Origin: Neorhizobium huautlense
GTDB taxonomy: Bacteria > Pseudomonadota > Alphaproteobacteria > Rhizobiales > Rhizobiaceae
DNA: 64,000 nt
NCBI RefSeq assembly: GCF_002968575.1
Contig: NZ_PVBM01000005.1
Span: forward strand, 124,001 to 188,000
Direction: 5' to 3'
Numbering within the stretch: position 1 is the first letter of the stretch; each line of letters begins with the position of its first letter. A model generated the notes under the pieces. It was not told where the DNA came from. It was given only the letters and a program-made list of their open reading frames with translations, and ran no database searches. A program made the translations under genes and the position numbers. Positions 63,408 through 64,000 of this stretch are shown here, in pieces.

Positions 63408-64000
63408 TGTCGCCCGCCTTCCTCCGGGGCTTGGAATCCCCGGAGGAAGGCGTTTTGATTGTGTTTGACGGCGTCGAAGATGTAGTCCGTCACCATGCGC
63501 ACCCGCGGTATGTGGCTCAGGTCCCGATGGCAGACGAGCCAATAGTTGCGCCGCAGTTCCACCTCGTCCGGCAGGACGATCTGCAGATCCGGCTGCGTGC
63601 GGGTGATGAAATGCGGCAGCACGCAGAGCCCGAGCCCGTTCAAAGTGGCCGTCATCTGGGCGAAGATGCTTGAACTCTGGAACCGCGCCTTGATGCCCGG
63701 ATGCACGTCGCCGAGGTAATCCAGGCCGGGAACGAAGATCATATCCTCGATATAACCGATGAAGGGATGCTCGAGCAGATCCTCCCGGCTGCGGATTGGA
63801 GCGGCCTTGGCGAGGTAGGATTTCGACCCGTAGACGTTCAGGTTATAGTCGGTCAGCTTTTCGGTGAGATAGGGGCCTTCCTTGGGAGGATCGAGCGACA
63901 CGGCGATGTCGGCTTCCTTGCGCGACAGCGACATGATCTGCTGGATCGTCACCAGTTCGAGCGAAATGTTCGGATGGCTGTCGCAGAAATCGCGGATCTT
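63353..64000 (-). CDS. LysR-type regulator (N-terminus beyond window)
   Basis: The frame is open to the window edge; about 215 residues of the effector domain are seen, and the DNA-binding domain is missing. ADIAVSLDPPKEGPYLTEKL, then LNVYGSKSYLAKAAPI and LCVLPHFITRTQPDLQIVLPD, match the substrate-binding fold of LysR proteins. Its 3' end overlaps the RND transporter gene by 55 nt tail to tail, so the last 18 residues are encoded opposite the pump C-terminus. Confidence 0.85.
   Translation of the reverse strand, partial: KIRDFCDSHPNISLELVTIQQIMSLSRKEADIAVSLDPPKEGPYLTEKLTDYNLNVYGSKSYLAKAAPIRSREDLLEHPFIGYIEDMIFVPGLDYLGDVHPGIKARFQSSSIFAQMTATLNGLGLCVLPHFITRTQPDLQIVLPDEVELRRNYWLVCHRDLSHIPRVRMVTDYIFDAVKHNQNAFLRGFQAPEEGGRHYSAAMGRGVSRLSNRSP

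Overview
The window looks like a replicon of a Rhizobiales bacterium, most likely Rhizobiaceae (Rhizobium/Sinorhizobium/Agrobacterium group). This rests on the GC-rich codon use, the gene families (DctB/DctD-type regulators, TctCBA, GtsABCD sugar uptake, HWE kinase, several Ku proteins) and many promoters of the alphaproteobacterial general stress sigma factor EcfG/RpoE2 (GGAAC-N16/17-cGTT). I see no tRNA, rRNA, insertion sequence, prophage or CRISPR array. No gene-free stretch exceeds about 260 nt.

1-13.2 kb (minus strand): an exopolysaccharide locus transcribed from asnB leftwards. The order is glutamine amidotransferase, Wzx-like flippase, GNAT-like protein, Wzz/GumC-like chain-length protein, Wzy/WaaL-like polymerase or ligase, polysaccharide deacetylase, two GT4 and one GT2 glycosyltransferase, and an exported glycoside hydrolase cut by the window edge. 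Most junctions overlap by a few bases, so this is one or two translationally coupled operons.

13.3-27.6 kb: a MerA/Lpd-like flavoprotein with a DUF4126 membrane protein; a DctB/DctD-like two-component pair followed by the tripartite tricarboxylate transporter tctCBA; and a LacI-type regulator divergent from a glucose/mannose-type ABC transporter (gtsABCD-like). Clear operator-like palindromes lie upstream of tctC and on both sides of the lacI/gtsA gap.

27.7-58.3 kb: an island of general stress genes. About twenty EcfG-type promoters can be read by eye, many in divergent pairs. They precede a BON protein, topoisomerase IB, a DJ-1/PfpI protein, a caa3-type cytochrome oxidase operon with fused subunit I/III, glycogen enzymes (weaker sites), a DUF2934 protein with a histone-like tail, a DUF892 ferritin-like protein, an isochorismatase-like hydrolase, two Ku proteins with a three-domain LigD, an EcfG-like sigma factor, UdgX plus a glutathione S-transferase, PQQ glucose dehydrogenase and a PAS hybrid kinase. 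The island also holds a NepR-like small protein and an HWE-family histidine kinase, which are the classes of protein that control EcfG sigma factors. Two hydrophobic micropeptides (25 and 22 codons) are visible; one has its own stress promoter.

58.3-64 kb: a TetR regulator with a 16-bp-arm operator over its promoter, an RND efflux pump (membrane fusion protein and inner-membrane transporter), and a convergent LysR-type regulator that runs off the window.
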